Below, piece after piece: positions 12,350 through 24,887 of a stretch of 64,000 bases of DNA. The notes under the pieces were generated by a model. That model made no database searches and was not told the DNA's origin. It saw only the letters and a list, made by a program, of their open reading frames with translations. Source of the stretch: Acheta domesticus (lineage: Eukaryota; Arthropoda; Insecta; Orthoptera; Gryllidae); NCBI GenBank assembly GCA_031308135.1, contig JAHLJT010009419.1:38247221-38311220 (forward strand). Reading direction: 5' to 3'. The translations under genes were made by a program, and so were the position numbers. Position 1 is the first letter of the stretch; each line of letters begins with the position of its first letter.

Positions 12350-12573
12350 ACTGCGACTTTTTCTAACTTTGCCCCCTCAAAGCCCGTCTTCATAATGAAA
12401 TATGTCACGATATTTCACGATGTAGTCAGCCGTGCCATCAGATATCGCATGATCGCGGTTGTATCAAGCAGAGCTTGCGACTTCTAGCGGTACGACGGAG
12501 AAAGACGCGAAATGCCGTGTAATATTCCATCGTAGCCGAAGGAGTTTGAGGGGCGGAGCTAGAAAAATCGCAC
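12350..12573. mobile_element. Palindromic MITE, Tc1/mariner-like, copy 1
   Basis: The left arm (from ACTGCGACTTTTTCTAAC) and the right arm (reverse complement AGTGCGATTTTTCTAGC) pair over about 70 bases, with GCCCCTCAAA and a CATAATGAAATATGTCACG / GATGGAATATTACACGG block in both arms. The same element, with the same inner palindrome and the same loop region around CGCATGATCGCGG, occurs at 63209-63461, where flanking TA duplications are visible. No coding capacity. It begins only 18 bases downstream of the ALP exon donor. Confidence 0.82.
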
Positions 12574-12708
12574 TGTAACCGTACGCAACTTCCTTTATTC
12601 CCTCCACCTCTTCCTTCATCACCTCTTCTAATGATTGATTGGTTATTTTGTGTTTCCGGATGCGTCATTGGTCATTAGTACCGTAAGTGTCGTGCATGTT
12701 TATCATGG

Positions 12709-13161
12709 AAGGTGGCTGTGATCTTTACCCCCGCTGGATGGTGAGATCCGCCGCCGACCACTACGTCGTATTATGGGGTTTTCCCAACTAGGCATCTCCC
12801 ACCAACGGGGTACCGCCTCAGCCGGAGCCAGCTCTGAATTTTCGACTGGTCTCCCAACGTATGTGGTACTAGTGTAGAGCATGTAAATCTTAGTGGTGAA
12901 AGGGGGAGGATAGAACAAGGAAGAAGGAAGAAAAATCACTCGCTGTTTGCAGCCCGTTAGAGTACAGCTCTGGCGTTCGCCTAGTGTTGATCGGAGAAGC
13001 CATGGAAAACTACCGATCAGAGCAGCTGGCCGCTAGAATTCTCCTCCAGATAGCTGTTTAATTCGATATAGCTAGTGTCGGAAATTTCTCTCACTGTTGG
13101 TACTCGAACCATAGGACCTCTCGATCAGAGGCAATGCAGTGACGTAATTTGACGCTGTAAG
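12709..13161 (-). mobile_element. tRNA-derived SINE, family I, near full-length
   Basis: The 3' end is on the left (GGTGGCTGTGATCTTTACCC) and the tRNA-like head on the right. In reverse complement it shows box B-like GGTTCGAGTACC, then GGAGAATTCTAGCGGCCAGC, GATCGGTAGTTTTCCATGG and the distal GGAGACCAGTCG / CCGTTGGTGGGAGATGCC parts. This copy retains the middle segment that is missing at 7285-7718. The head abuts a CAC microsatellite. Confidence 0.82.
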
Positions 13162-13180
13162 CAACCTAAGCCGATGCACA

Positions 13181-13489
13181 TCTACCACCACCACCACCAC
13201 CACCACCACTACCACCACCACTACCACCACCACTACCACCACCACTACCACCACCACTACCACCACCACTACCACAACCACTACCACCACACCACCACCA
13301 CCACCACCACCACCACCACCACCACCACCACTACCACCACCACACCACCACCACCACCACCAACACCACCAACACCACCATCGCCACGACCACCGCCACT
13401 ACCACCACCACCACCACCACCACCACCACACCACCACCACCACAACCACCACCACCACCATCACCACCACCACCACCACCACCACCAAC
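13181..13489. repeat. CAC/CAY trinucleotide microsatellite
   Basis: About 300 bases of CAC repeats with CTAC interruptions in regular blocks on the left and pure CAC on the right. It produces poly-His, poly-Thr and poly-Val ORFs on both strands that I treat as artefacts. Confidence 0.97.
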
Positions 13490-14499
13490 TGCGACACTTC
13501 TATCGTTTTCGTCACAAGTCCGCAACATCTTCACCACATTACACATACACCTTCACCATCTCTACTATCTAAATTGTATTCACCTCCTAACTCTTCCAAC
13601 TTGTGCATTTCCAACATTTTTACTGCTTTTTCTACTCCCTTGAATGAGTAATGTTTTAGGACGTGTCAACTATTTAAATCATTAGAAGTAATGGACATTG
13701 TATCTCGAGAAAGAGCGATGTTCCTCTCGTGGAGCGTGTTATTCGGTGTAATCCAACGCGGTCGGTATGCGGGTACTTCACCTCCAAGAATCTCCCTTTG
13801 TATCAGTGACATAGCGTGGGTGTCAGCCACCCCGGGGCGGAGGAACATTTCGCTGCCCCCTTATTGAAGTATTTCAATTTAAAAGACTAAAATGTACAAG
13901 CTTCAACAACGTAGCAGATAGTTAAACATACAATTACATAAATAAAAAACGTAAATAAGATTTAATCCTCTCTTAGTCGAATGTATACGTACACGTACAA
14001 TACCATTTTTCAACAAAGTTCAATAATTTAACAATCAATACCGCGAACTTATAAGTACTAAAATCACAGTTAGGAAGGCGCATACGATTAAGTTCATGTG
14101 AATTGGATGACTGACGATCCATCAATGAAACTTCCTTTGAATTGTCAAAGCAACACTCACGGACGTCGCCCAAGAGACCTGTCCGCACTTTAATCTAATT
14201 TGCAGGTGTTATTGTAGAATATTAAACACTATTATTCAAATGATAGTTTGTCATTCTCACTGAATATTAGTTGTAAACAATCCAAGCACAAATTAAAATA
14301 AAGAAAATCCCTAAAAATCAGCATAGACGGTGTTGCCAGTCGCTACAATGAGCAAAATACCATTATTATACATTCATTTAAAGGAGTCGTCACATAATAA
14401 GTAATGAAAGATTCCATGCTCATTTCAGTCGGTCCGAATCGTTGATGCGAAAAAAATACAAATGAAATGATTCAAAATTTTACGAGATATTATTTGTTG
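13490..14499. other. Non-coding intronic stretch
   Basis: No recognisable feature. One ORF at 13666-13848 (-) has no identifiable domain. Confidence 0.55.
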
Positions 14500-14960
14500 T
14501 GAAATTTTGCCGTCCCTAAATGCCCTGCGCCTACCGCCCCTACCGCCCTCACTAGGCTACGCTAGTGCTCTTCTGGTCAAACCTCCAACCAGGGGAAGCT
14601 CTAAGCTCCCAACTGGACACTCTACATGTGATTCGACCATCCCCGATATCACCACCGACAACACCACAATCTCTGCAACCTCAATCGTCTCCATCTCCAA
14701 GTCCACCTCTATCTCCATCTCAATCTTCTTCACATTTTTACCTCTTTCATCACGGACACCAACACCTGAACCACAAAATAATTCCACTTCCGCCTCCACT
14801 TTCACCAGTACACCTTCACCATCGTCTACAACTTCCTATCTCTACCTTTCTACCACAACATTCCTCACAACACCACTACACTCTCATCCGCACCACAACA
14901 CATCCATCGCTACTTATCCAATGACACCTCTTATTACATCTCTACTACTCTCGCATACCT
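14500..14960. repeat. C/A/T-rich degenerate simple repeat
   Basis: Degenerate ACC, CTCCAT and CACAAC repeats give a Thr/Ser-rich open frame of 190 codons at 14507-15079 on the + strand. The composition and the absence of any conserved motif argue against a real protein. Confidence 0.6.
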
Positions 14961-17028
14961 CCCGCAATAACCAACTTTACCTCCTCATCAATGCTTTTGC
15001 AGACTGTTACTACATAACCTTTTTATCACTGGAATTTAATCATCTGCATTTACAGCATACCCGTCGTCTTTGTCTTTAACACTAATAATTCGAACACAGA
15101 ATCATATTATTACTTCGGTAGTATTTGCCAGAGTTTCTTGTACCAGAAATCGCAATACAAATTTTCGCTTTCAGTAATATATTTCATTAATTTTCTCTCA
15201 TCACACCAATTCATACCAATTCTTCCTTGTTTTGTTCACATACTCATTGTAAGTTCTTATTGTTTTGATACTTCTTGCTTTCTCTTTGATGTACTTAACC
15301 CGAGAGAGGTGGCGCTGGGTCCCTTGTGACCCCACGAATCTTTGTTTAGCTGCAGTTGCCTAATTTTGTGTGTCAGAAGCTTTACGTTTCACAAACCTTT
15401 CACATTTTTAGCTTTTGTCTGAAAGATATAAGCACTTCGCGACAGCACGACGGGTACCTTGAAGAGCGATAACATTCGAGTCGTCGTGCAAAATGGTCTG
15501 TCTGACCCCGCGTCACCACTTCAGCCGGCAATGCGAAGAGCTTGAAGCAGTGCAGTGCATTCATGCCATTCACATTACTGTATTGAATACCGAATGAAGA
15601 CAATTATCGTCTTCACTCGGTTTACTTGTTTGATTTTTTAAATTCAGTAATGAGTAAGTTATCTTTGTTAGGCTGCTAATACTCCATAACTATTTTGATG
15701 TTTTTTGCACAAAAGGCACATTTTGGAGTAACATTTTGAACTTATTTTTATTCTTGATTGTTGAAAAGAATTTGTGTCAAATTGTGGAGTAATTACTTCA
15801 TTGGTACTATTTTTGCGATACATTGTATACAACTTCATTTTCATATAAATAAATTAACTTAAGATTTTTTGTGTATGAATTGGTTGCGTCGTTTGAGTGG
15901 ATAAATAGTTGTGGTTTCAATTATTGATCTCTTGTACGTAATTTTGGATGATTGTTTTATATAGAATAAGGTCATATCTACCAATTTTTTGAAGTAGGTA
16001 AAAAGGGAAGTAATTTGACGTACATTGGTTGAAGTGAGTCACTTTAATTATAAGATCACACAATTTCCATATATTATATATTCAGAGTATCTTACAATAA
16101 ATGTTACAAAATACTATGTCATGTAGGGAGGGGCGATTTTGTTTTACAATACGTGGTTGAAAATGTATAACGAAGTATCCTGCATGTCATTAGCCCCTGA
16201 TAACCACGCAACTCGTCTCACGCTGGTGTATGGCAGGTATACAAAAAATATTCTTACCTGTATTAGTAGACAAATTTTTAAAATAAAATCCAACTGATTT
16301 TTCAAAAATTACATATATGTGGTTTTTGCATCTTTTGCGCGTCGTTAGTACTTACATTACAGATGATTTCGTGATTTAATGCCCTTGTGGCCGGGCACCA
16401 GTATTTCAAATCATCTGTCATCGTGTTTTTCGATATCCCAAATGTTTTCGAGTTTAAATGTCTAATGAAGTTTTTCAATATTTTCAAAATTTTCAATATT
16501 CATTTCAATATTTATTTCTTAAAAATTAGCTAAAAATTATGCATTTTCAGAAACTATCAAATGATATTTTCTCAAAAACGTCTCCATATTTTGCAATGAA
16601 ATTGTTTTAAAGAACTGTGTTTTTCTTCTATAATTCCTTCAATTCGAATTGACGTTCACCTTTTAAAGGACTGAAAATTGGATAAAACATTAAGAAATTT
16701 GTGATTCTGCTTAAACACAATATTTACGATATAAGTATGAGAAGAACAAAATTATATCACGGTGTTTGTTCGAATTAACATCTGTCTGATATTATGTAAA
16801 TTTTCTTAACTTCCAGAAATTTGTTCACAAATTAGTACGATTCTGAAGATTTTTAAAGCTAAAGAAAAGTTTGAGCAATTCGTATAACTAATGCTGTTGA
16901 CTGTTATGTCGTAACTAATGTTGTTGAATATTAATGTGATAAAGAGATCCAGCTTTGAAATTATTGATTATATTTCTCACAAAATTGAATTTTTTTAAAG
17001 GGCATTAGAAAATGCTACAAAATAGAAA
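14961..17028. other. AT-rich intronic stretch
   Basis: No gene recognised. At 15297 a TTAA followed by CCCGAGAGAGG and GGGTCCC...GACCC resembles one end of a piggyBac-type element, but no matching end was found. At about 16566-16610 there is a short match to the TTCTCAAAAACGGCTYCAAATTTT motif seen in 61850-62670. Confidence 0.5.
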
Positions 17029-17066
17029 CTGTGCGCTGTCACACAGCGCACAAACTGTGCGCTGTG
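17029..17066. repeat. Perfect short hairpin, GTGCGCTGT repeats
   Basis: CTGTGCGCTGT, its complement CACAGCGCAC, and then CTGTGCGCTGTG again lie in about 38 bases, so the middle block can pair with either neighbour. It stands out from the surrounding AT-rich DNA. No known motif. Confidence 0.7.
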
Positions 17067-18059
17067 ATGAAGAGTAATTTCACACGATATTAGAAGTTTT
17101 AAGGGTCATGATTTACAATATAAATATGTACAATTACAATTTGTACAATTTGTACTCGTACATTTTCAAAACAGCTAAAAGTAGGAGATAGTTCGAGTAA
17201 TATTGTCGCACTACTAGTTTTTTATATCGATATTTTTAATTTTCTCAAGTGTATACGTTATTTTTATTTATAATTGTCACCTTTGAACGAATTTAATTAT
17301 TTTTTATTAATGTGCATAAGTTGAAGAATCTCAATATTTACAAACATTTGTTCATTTATCACAAATTATAAAAATAAGGAATAAAAAACTTAAATTCAAA
17401 CTGCCGGATAATTGACCCAAAATGCTGATAAAATCTGTTGGAATGTTATAATCTGTTGGGCTTTGGAACGACGAATTCAACGATCTTGTCAATATAAGCG
17501 GTTTAATAAATGCGTATTTGATTTTCATCAAACGCCTGGCGTTAGTACAATTGTGTATACCTATTGTCTTTGTATGCCGTTTGTCTTTATCAGAAGCGTA
17601 AATGGTTTTCCAAAATTAAGCTAAAAGACAAAAAGCTCCACTGCAAATGCTATTATAACGCTGTCAGCAAAAACACAAAAGGTATTCGAATTTATGATTA
17701 TAACGGATATAAGCTTATTTTCATCTCATTCCCGATATTTCAATAAATGTAAAGAGAAATATTTATTCCCACAGTAAAAAGGGTTGGTTCTGGGCACGAA
17801 CTTTCTCCCTTCTGCACATTTGGTTGTTTATGATTAAATTTGCATTTTGATTAACGTATTGCCTTTATTTCAATCTTCCTTCAGATTAAACAAGTATTTT
17901 TTATTGTTACATTCCATACTCGTATATCAATAATGAAAAGCAGAGATTTAAAAAAAATTCTCAATGTATATTTCAATATCGCAATATAGCGATGTTGAAA
18001 TAATTGTTCAAAACATATCTGGTCATCTAGAATTATCATGAGAAAGGACCGCAAGTACA

Positions 18060-18350
18060 GAAAATGTTCGAATTAATGACCTTCTCATACCTCAAAACTC
18101 AAGAAAAGAAGATATCGATGATTTCCGGAGATGATCTCCTCCTGGATAACGCACCCACCATCACAGCACTCTTGGAACCAAACAACTTCAGAGTAGACTA
18201 TCTCTTTCTCTTTCTCGATTTGAAGAATTATCAAGGAGACCAATGCTTTCAGTCCACATGAGAAATTGCAAAGTCAATTTCATGCACCATCTCATATCAC
18301 CGGTGGCAACGTTTGTCGAAGACGAAATAAAAATGCTCGTTCACAGATAC
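18060..18350 (+). pseudogene. Possible pogo/Tigger-type transposase remnant
   Basis: A short open frame contains GDDLLLDNAPTITALLEPN followed by FRVDYLFL. The LLLDNAPT block is the hallmark second-Asp motif of DDE_1 transposases (pogo, Tigger, jerky families), which are normally followed about 20-30 residues later by a QPMDQG motif. In the next frame the bases read RRPM...MRNCKVNFMHHLI, which could be the decayed continuation. If right, it is a short, frameshifted fragment with no visible element ends. The evidence is one motif, so chance similarity is possible. Confidence 0.4.
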
Positions 18351-18584
18351 AAATGTCAGAATATTTAGGACGATTATGTAGAAAGTTAAGCATGTATTTA
18401 CATAATGTTTGGCAATAAATTCATTTTTACTTTCTCGAAAGCTTCTTATGTAGTGTAGAAGAAGTATTGTAATCCGACAGTTTAAAAAGGTGATTTCTGT
18501 GATAGTAATACTGGTTTTGTGCGTCCTTGATATAGAAACAATGAATAATTTCTACTATTTGTAATAAATTATTTCCTCTAGTAC

Positions 18585-18730
18585 GTTGTATAGTCAGAAT
18601 CCACGTTTTGTGAGTTATTACCGAAAAATTGTTTTATGGCCAAAATTTCCGTCTATCTGTCTGTGAGCAACACTTGCATCTAATCCAAACACAGGATTTT
18701 CAACAAAATTGATTATCATTGATATAAAAA
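18585..18730 (+). repeat. Family A repeat, partial copy
   Basis: AGAATCCACGTTTTGTGAGTT, a short CCGTCTATCTGTCTGTGAGCAA core and TCCAAACACAGGATTTTCAACAAAATTGAT follow the same order as in the family A copies at 9600 and 22735. Diverged and truncated. Confidence 0.6.
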
Positions 18731-19261
18731 AGTCGATTTTAAACAAATGACTTAAGAATGTTACATTTTTAAACAGCGGTAGTAACGGCACTTTATATGT
18801 TAGGAGAATGAAATATACAACGTTATGATATTAATTAGTCGATATCAGTTATGCAAGAAAGTTTGTGCTTTGTTAACAAATAAACTCTTCACGTAAAAAA
18901 ATAAACTTTCACTCATCTTCCTATATGGAAAGACATATATTGAAGCTCGCATACAAATTCCATTCCGATACTCAGGAAATAACAATTGGAATGGAGGAGT
19001 TAATGGCAGAGCCCAGAATAAGTTGAAATATTATTGAATGTAAACTTTATGTGTATGTTTATATATATAATGGATAACACTAATCATGTTCGTCAATGGT
19101 TGATAACTTTTTTTTTAACTGCGCCCGCACTTTGACATGCAGATCACATGCATATTGCAATTTCATATTCCATCCCGATGATCTCAGAGCATGAAGCGTG
19201 CAGTGCAGACTCACATTAATTTCGTAGTTCAGGAAGTCCCACAAACACGCATGTGCAGTAA

Positions 19262-19905
19262 TTAGTACGCCCTGTGCGAAACTCGGCGGCAAGTTGCGCG
19301 GGGCCCAGCCGGCAACTCCGCTTCCGTAGCAGCACGGACGCAGGGCGCAAGGCGGGGCGGGAGGAGTAGAAAAGGGTAAAGAAGGGGGAAGGGAGGGGAG
19401 GGAAGGAGCGGGTTGGCGTGGGACGGGGCGGTCGAGGACAAAGTGGTGGGGCGTATCGGGGCGGGGCGAAGATGAACGGGTTGGGACGGAGGGTGGAATG
19501 GGGAGTGGGGTGGCACACGTAGCGAGGAGCGGGGGTCGCAACGGAGCGGAGCGAAGCGGGGCGAGACGATCTGGGGGGCCGGGCGGGCTGGGTGAGGTTG
19601 GCTGCGGCTGGGTGGGGTTAGGTAGGGTTGGGTGGCGCTGGTCGGCGCAGTAAGGAGCATGGTGGAGCGGGGTGGGGATTGGTGGACAAGGGCGGCGAGG
19701 ACGTCGAGAACAAGGGAGGGTGAGGCGGGACGGCGTGAATCGAGACGGAACGGGGTGGAGCGGGGTGGGGCTGGGCGGGCCAGCGCGGAGCAGAGCGGTG
19801 CAAGGCAGAGCGGGGACATCAGAATTCGGCGCGAAACTCTCTTGGAAGGGCCGTCATGCGATGCTTCCCGGAATCCAGAGGAGGGTTGGGGACATCTCGC
19901 CTGAG
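19262..19905. repeat. G-rich, strand-asymmetric low-complexity block
   Basis: Degenerate GGGGCGGAGCG / GGTTGGGTGGGG units make the + strand G-rich and nearly free of runs of C. ORFs on both strands (Pro/Ser/Arg-rich or Gly/Arg-rich) are composition artefacts. TTAGG-like words appear (about 19615-19640) but not as an array, so this is not a telomeric repeat. Confidence 0.75.
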
Positions 19906-20496
19906 GCAGATGGGCGAGCAGCGGAACTTTTTATGTGAATATGTAACGCAAGGAGGGTAATGTGTTTTGGTGTCATGTTTGGTTGTCCGTGAGTATCTTT
20001 TTATTTATTGAACCAAAACAACTCCATGTCACTGAATCACTGAAATCTCCAGGAATAATTTACTCTACGCGATAATTCTATAATAATACAATTGAAGGGG
20101 TGCGGACAATAACAGGGTAATCCACAATTTACAAATGAAAGGAATAATCATGAATAGTGCCTTAGAAATATCTCTTGCATCGAAAGTTTTCGTCTTGGGA
20201 TATGTTTCTCGAGAGAATGAAGCCAAGTGGTTCTTAAAACAAAGTTTTAAACAAAAAACTGTAACCAAACTTGCATAAAAAGATAATTTATTTATTACAT
20301 GCAGGATTAATTTCTGAAAATACAGAATTTTGCTTCAATTTAATCTGGGTTCCAGAGTTGACCTAACCCTATATGTTCTGCGAGTATGGGAATGACATTG
20401 GTATGCGACAGTTAATAAGGATAAGATGTGAGTATAGGACAAGAAAATATTGCGAACGGTCTATTATCCTTTTGTTAACATACTGTTCCATCATTC

Positions 20497-20665
20497 ACCT
20501 TGTGTTGATCGGAGAAACCATGGAAAACTACCGATGAGAGCAGTCGGCCGCTAGAATTATCCACCAGATATTCGGCCTAGCTATCTACCTAGAGCTCAAA
20601 AACGAACCCTAGGACCTGCCAGTCACAAGATCTTCACTCACATCAGTAATCCACCTCAGAAGGTC
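20497..20665 (-). mobile_element. tRNA-derived SINE, family I, 5' part
   Basis: In reverse complement it runs from the tRNA-like head (GGATTACTGATGTGAGTG, box B-like GGTTCGTTTTTG) to GATCAACACAAGGTG. The distal half with the CATGCCGGGAGACC core is missing, so it is 3'-truncated. Confidence 0.75.
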
Positions 20666-22734
20666 GGTGGAAAGGGTGAAGTCGGCCGTAGTAAGCATAG
20701 CACAGCGGGTGCACTATTTTCCTACATCCAATTGCGCGGGTTTATACCTCACGTAGCTGTAGGGCGGCTGCGGCGCGCTGAAGTGGCTACTCTTTTTTTC
20801 ATCTCTCAAACTATTGCGGCTGCAACCCTCGTCTTGGTGCAGGAAGGAGAATATGAGTTACTAGCCAGGAAGCAGCAAAGAAGCTTATATTTCTCGGAAA
20901 CGAAAACATTTGGCGGGATTATAATTCCACTTTCTCATATTGCGATAAGTTTTTACATGGTTTTTGTGGGAATAATTGAGTAATACGTATACATATCAGA
21001 ATCCTACATTCAAAATGCAGCAATGTACAAAATTTTCTTACCAAAACTTGATATCAATAAACGATAATTTTCTAGTAATTACATGTACTACGAATTGGAA
21101 TTAATTAATCTAATAATCATAGCTACAATATTATTTAACTTTATGCACTCGTACATTCCCAACAAATATAAAAAGGATTCATCTGTCACTAATGCTGCTG
21201 ATGCATCTGTCTGATTGGTGAGATAAGTGTGAAAGCTATCTTTTAGTAAATTTTTACCTCTTTGTTTGTTGAGCCATCGCGTAAGGAAATTTCATTTCAT
21301 TCTGTTTCTTTAAACAAATGTTTTCTGAAATGTCGCTCAAAAGTTGAATAACATTTGGTAGAAAAGGTCGTTTTTAATTGTGAACTTGTTTGAAAAGCGC
21401 TTTTTAACCGGTAATGTTTTAAAGGCTCTTCTTATTACTGATATGAAGTGAAAATGCAAAACGCACACAATGAAATTTAAACAAGTCTTCCTCCGAATGT
21501 TCATTACGTCACAGGACAACAAAGAGTTCATTGTGGACCAAAGTTTGCTCTCACGTCAACGTCAAAACTTCTCCAAACAAAACATCAACGGATGGACCTA
21601 TCAAAGTAACTTCATACCGGTTGCAGACATGATGAAAATACCGAATTGTGAAGTTCCCAAGTATTAAGATATGTATTATTATCTTGACGCATGATACAAA
21701 AGACTTCTTCCACAGAACTAAAGTTTTGCACAGACATTTGTGCCCTTCGTATCTACATCGCTTTTATGTTTTACTTCTTCGCCCTTATTCAGATGTCTCG
21801 CCTCATATTTCAATCTCATTTATCTTAAAGATGTCTTTATTTTTTTTCGAATTTATTACATATATAATTTATTTTCAATGTATCAACTTTGGCACTGAAA
21901 ATATCAAGAATAAGGAGGCAAAAAGTCACTGTCAGGAATTACATTCACAATAAAATTAAAAATTATTTGTAAAACGCCATAAATATTTAAAACTCTTCGT
22001 TTTATTCTTAATAGTTTCCATTGCAATCTATTACCAGTAACTTTTTAAGGATCGCGATTTCAAATCTGCAACGATTGGGAAACAAAATCAGTTTGAATAC
22101 AGAGGACTTCGGAATATCTACTGATGTGTTAGGCATATATTTTAGTAGTTCAAAATTAGCAACACTGAAACCTTCTGGGAATTTATATTTATTTCCACTC
22201 AAAAGGTTCCCCCGGTATTTTGGCAATCGACCATTTTCTCAGAACATGGCTAGTATTTATGATGGAAATGGAGAAAAATATGTTGGTATACTTTCAGGAA
22301 TTCTCTAGTATTTCAAAATACAAGTACGTAAATTGAAGGTTTCGTAAAGAATGGCCAGATTGGACCATGGCCGATTTTCTGATATCTTAGCATTGTATGT
22401 ACAAATAATACAATACATCAAAGGCCAAAACGTGTAATAATTCTAAAGAAAAGGCATTTATTCAAAGAAAGGCATTTATGCTAAAATAAGCAAAAATAAG
22501 CATTATAAAACTTTGTCATCATTTGCCATGATTCGTGCTCATATATTATCAGCCTTTAAATAACTTCGCTAGAAAAAAATAGGCATTTTCCTAAACATCC
22601 GATGTCTACTAATATTTTATTTGTCTTTGCAACAGAATTATCATCGAATTATTTTTATTTTCTGATGTTTCGCTCTCTTAATATTTGTGTCTATTTATAC
22701 ACTCTTACTCAATATTATCAGTCCAATTCAAGGT
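20666..22734. other. AT-rich intronic stretch
   Basis: A short GC-richer patch at 20670-20790; otherwise AT-rich. The ORF at 22021-22308 (+, 95 codons) has no identifiable motif. Nothing supportable. Confidence 0.5.
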
Positions 22735-23470
22735 CTTATAAACTAACTCGTGGTGCTAAAACAGCATGTACTTTCTCGCCTGTACTTTCACGTAAAATTG
22801 CGCGAAAAGTACAAACATTTTCGAAAAGTTGTAAACGACCTTCTAGAATCTGTCTTTACGGAACAGATGTCATCAATATTTTATCTTATCTTCAATATTT
22901 TAGTTGTATGAAGACTCCGAAAAAAGTTTGAACTTTTGCAATTTTCGAAAACTTAGAGAAATTGATCAGAATTTTCGAAAATTCGAATCAATCAACGAAT
23001 ATAAGACCTGCACCATTTTCTTAAGCGTCTTTCACACTATCAAGCAAAAAATCGAAAACGTTGGATCCATTTTTTTGAAAATTTTGAAAACGTCCCAGGG
23101 GCTTGATGTAAAGTACCCCCAAAATTAAAGTATCGGTTGAAAATTCATGAGACCGCGACATCAGCCAGGTTGATAGGGGAATATCAATTTGGGAGAAAAT
23201 TGGATGAACGGTTTAACCAGTAGCATTGTTCACATACGTACAGACAGACGTTTTGCGGTCTTTCGATTTTTGGGTATCAAGGCCCCACAAAACATGGATT
23301 CTGGCTACACCACGTGTTAGAGACTTGATTTATCCAGTTTTTCGTAACCAGGGCCGTGTAATAAGGTTTTTTCTGTCGAAAATTTGCCTTTCTTTCGTGC
23401 AGCATTACACAACTGTCTCTCTACGTGCGTAAGCGGTAGCGAGAAAGAAAAACAAGAATGTGTTAAACCT
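22735..23470 (-). repeat. Unclassified interspersed repeat, family A (copy 2)
   Basis: Reverse-complement partner of 9600-10325. Landmarks in order on the + strand: GTGCTAAAACAGCATGTAC, a Phe/Lys-rich AT segment, GAACGGTTTAACCAGTAG, CAGACAGACG, CACAAAACATGGATTCTGGC, CACCACGTGTTAGAG, AGCGAGAAAGAAAAAC. It has only a very short CAGACAGACG core, against the 580-bp expanded core at 61131. Confidence 0.78.
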
Positions 23471-23794
23471 ATTTTTTCCGGTGGGAAAATGTTCACCTCT
23501 CTCCTGAGGTGGATGAACAAATGTCTCCTTTGGCATATTGCTGACCAACGCTTCGATTCAGTAGTGTCAATGTATCTTCTTCTGTAACTTTCAGGAGATT
23601 GTGCTAATATTGAGGCGAAAAGCCAAGAAAATTTCTAAGTGTATCTGACTGAAAATAATTGTCCATATATCTTTAATAGAAAAGAAGAATGGCGCAAATT
23701 TGTGAATTGACGAAATTAGGGTGCACATTACGATATACCTGCCATTTTTAGCTTAGGCCATCAGGATCTTCATTCTCCAGTTGATCCTCCAAAT

Positions 23795-23990
23795 TACAGT
23801 GCACTCGCTGTTCAAAAATGATGCTGAATCTACAACAGAGCATCGAGTCTCGGTAACGCGCATTAAGTTCCGATGATGCTGAAGCTGCGACAAAGTTGAG
23901 AAGTTACAAAAATATACACCTTAAACAATAATCTACGCTTCTGAGGTCGGTAAAGGAATTATTATTTGCCAATATTATGAGGAACATGCT
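23795..23990. repeat. Diverged repeat, family C (copy 1)
   Basis: Blocks GAATCTACAACAGAGCATCG, CGAGTCTCGGTAACGCGCAT and AATCTACGCTTCTGAGG are shared in the same order with 34110-34310. Identity is moderate and no coding capacity is visible. Confidence 0.6.
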
Positions 23991-24569
23991 GGTGTGTAAT
24001 TTTACCTTCTGGAATGTCTCGGCGTTACAATTGCAGATGTAACCGAACGAGTAATTGAACTTAATAAATTATTTTCAGGAATATATTTACGTCCGTTATC
24101 TTGCTTGTTTAAATGCTTTATTTAGTTTATTACTAAATGTATTATAATAATTAATACATTAATGATTTAATTAATTTATTAAGATCAGAAAGCCATTACA
24201 ATTAATAAATTATATTTTTCTCTATTTTACTACATATAACATGTTCTATTACTGCTTTGCTGCATTTGGTTCTCTGGAATTTGTTTTCTTCTCCACATGT
24301 CTCAGAATTGAATTGAATTGCCGTATTTTTGGTTACAAAAATAAAAGTTACAAACTTCTAGAACACGAAGCTGTTAACGTTCTGGCGCAAACAGATTTCG
24401 TCTACCTTTTAAACACTAGTGCTTGTGAACTTGCGTCCCAATCAGGAAAAAATATCACGTGTGTTGCTTTGTTACATAATATTTCCAATCAAATCTTAAC
24501 TGGCTAAAAATTAGGAACTTCGACATTCATACCCTACACGCCCTCTAAGTTTGTTAATTCCTGTCAGAG

Positions 24570-24700
24570 TGTTCGCCGTCTTAGATAGCCGCGGTCGGTA
24601 AGACTGAGTGGCAGTAGCTGTCCCGTGCCTCAAAGGTGGAGGGTTTGAATACTGCCTCGGGCATGGCTGTTTGTGTGTGGTTGTACACGAGTATGCAAGT
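24570..24700 (+). mobile_element. Degraded tRNA-Ser/Leu-like SINE fragment, family II
   Basis: GGTTTGAATACTGCCTCGG followed by GCATGGCTGTTTGTGTGTGG matches the box B and following body of the SINE units at 41136-41710. The head is diverged. It ends shortly before a run of 13 C (about 24717-24729) and lies about 190 bp upstream of ALP exon 2. Confidence 0.45.
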
Positions 24701-24887
24701 TCCGCTACAGGCAGCCCCCCCCCCCCCAAGTTACAAAACAAATGTTATTTATAGTGGTCGATGTACGATGTTGGCCGATGAAAAGCGGCCTAAAATTTTT
24801 AAAAACACCAGTGTCTCTGTCAGTCGTAAATCCTCCCATTCAGCGTTGAGCACGTGGTGAATGTGGCGTGTGCGTTGGCGTGCGCAG

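Larger units (their letters stand above)
12332..24887 (+). other. ALP intron (12.6 kb) between the first two visible exons
   Basis: Bounded by GTGAGC at 12332 and GCGCAG ending at 24887. Phase 1: the Gly codon is split as G|GC. Contents are annotated separately (MITE, SINE, CAC microsatellite, old repeats, G-rich block). No additional ALP exon is needed here, since the protein reads continuously across the junction (AQAQ-G-KWTG). Confidence 0.88.

Noticed and set aside
13072..13572. Poly-His, poly-Thr and poly-Val ORFs
   Set aside because: CAC microsatellite translated in different frames.
14507..15079. 190-codon Thr/Ser-rich ORF
   Set aside because: Could look like a mucin-type protein, but it has no signal peptide, regular repeat or splice context, and the DNA is degenerate simple repeat.
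15295..15340. piggyBac-type end (TTAA then CCCGAGAG)
   Set aside because: No matching inverted end with TTAA was found downstream.
19600..19645. Telomere-like GGGTTAGG words
   Set aside because: Only a few scattered words in a G-rich degenerate block; no TTAGG array.
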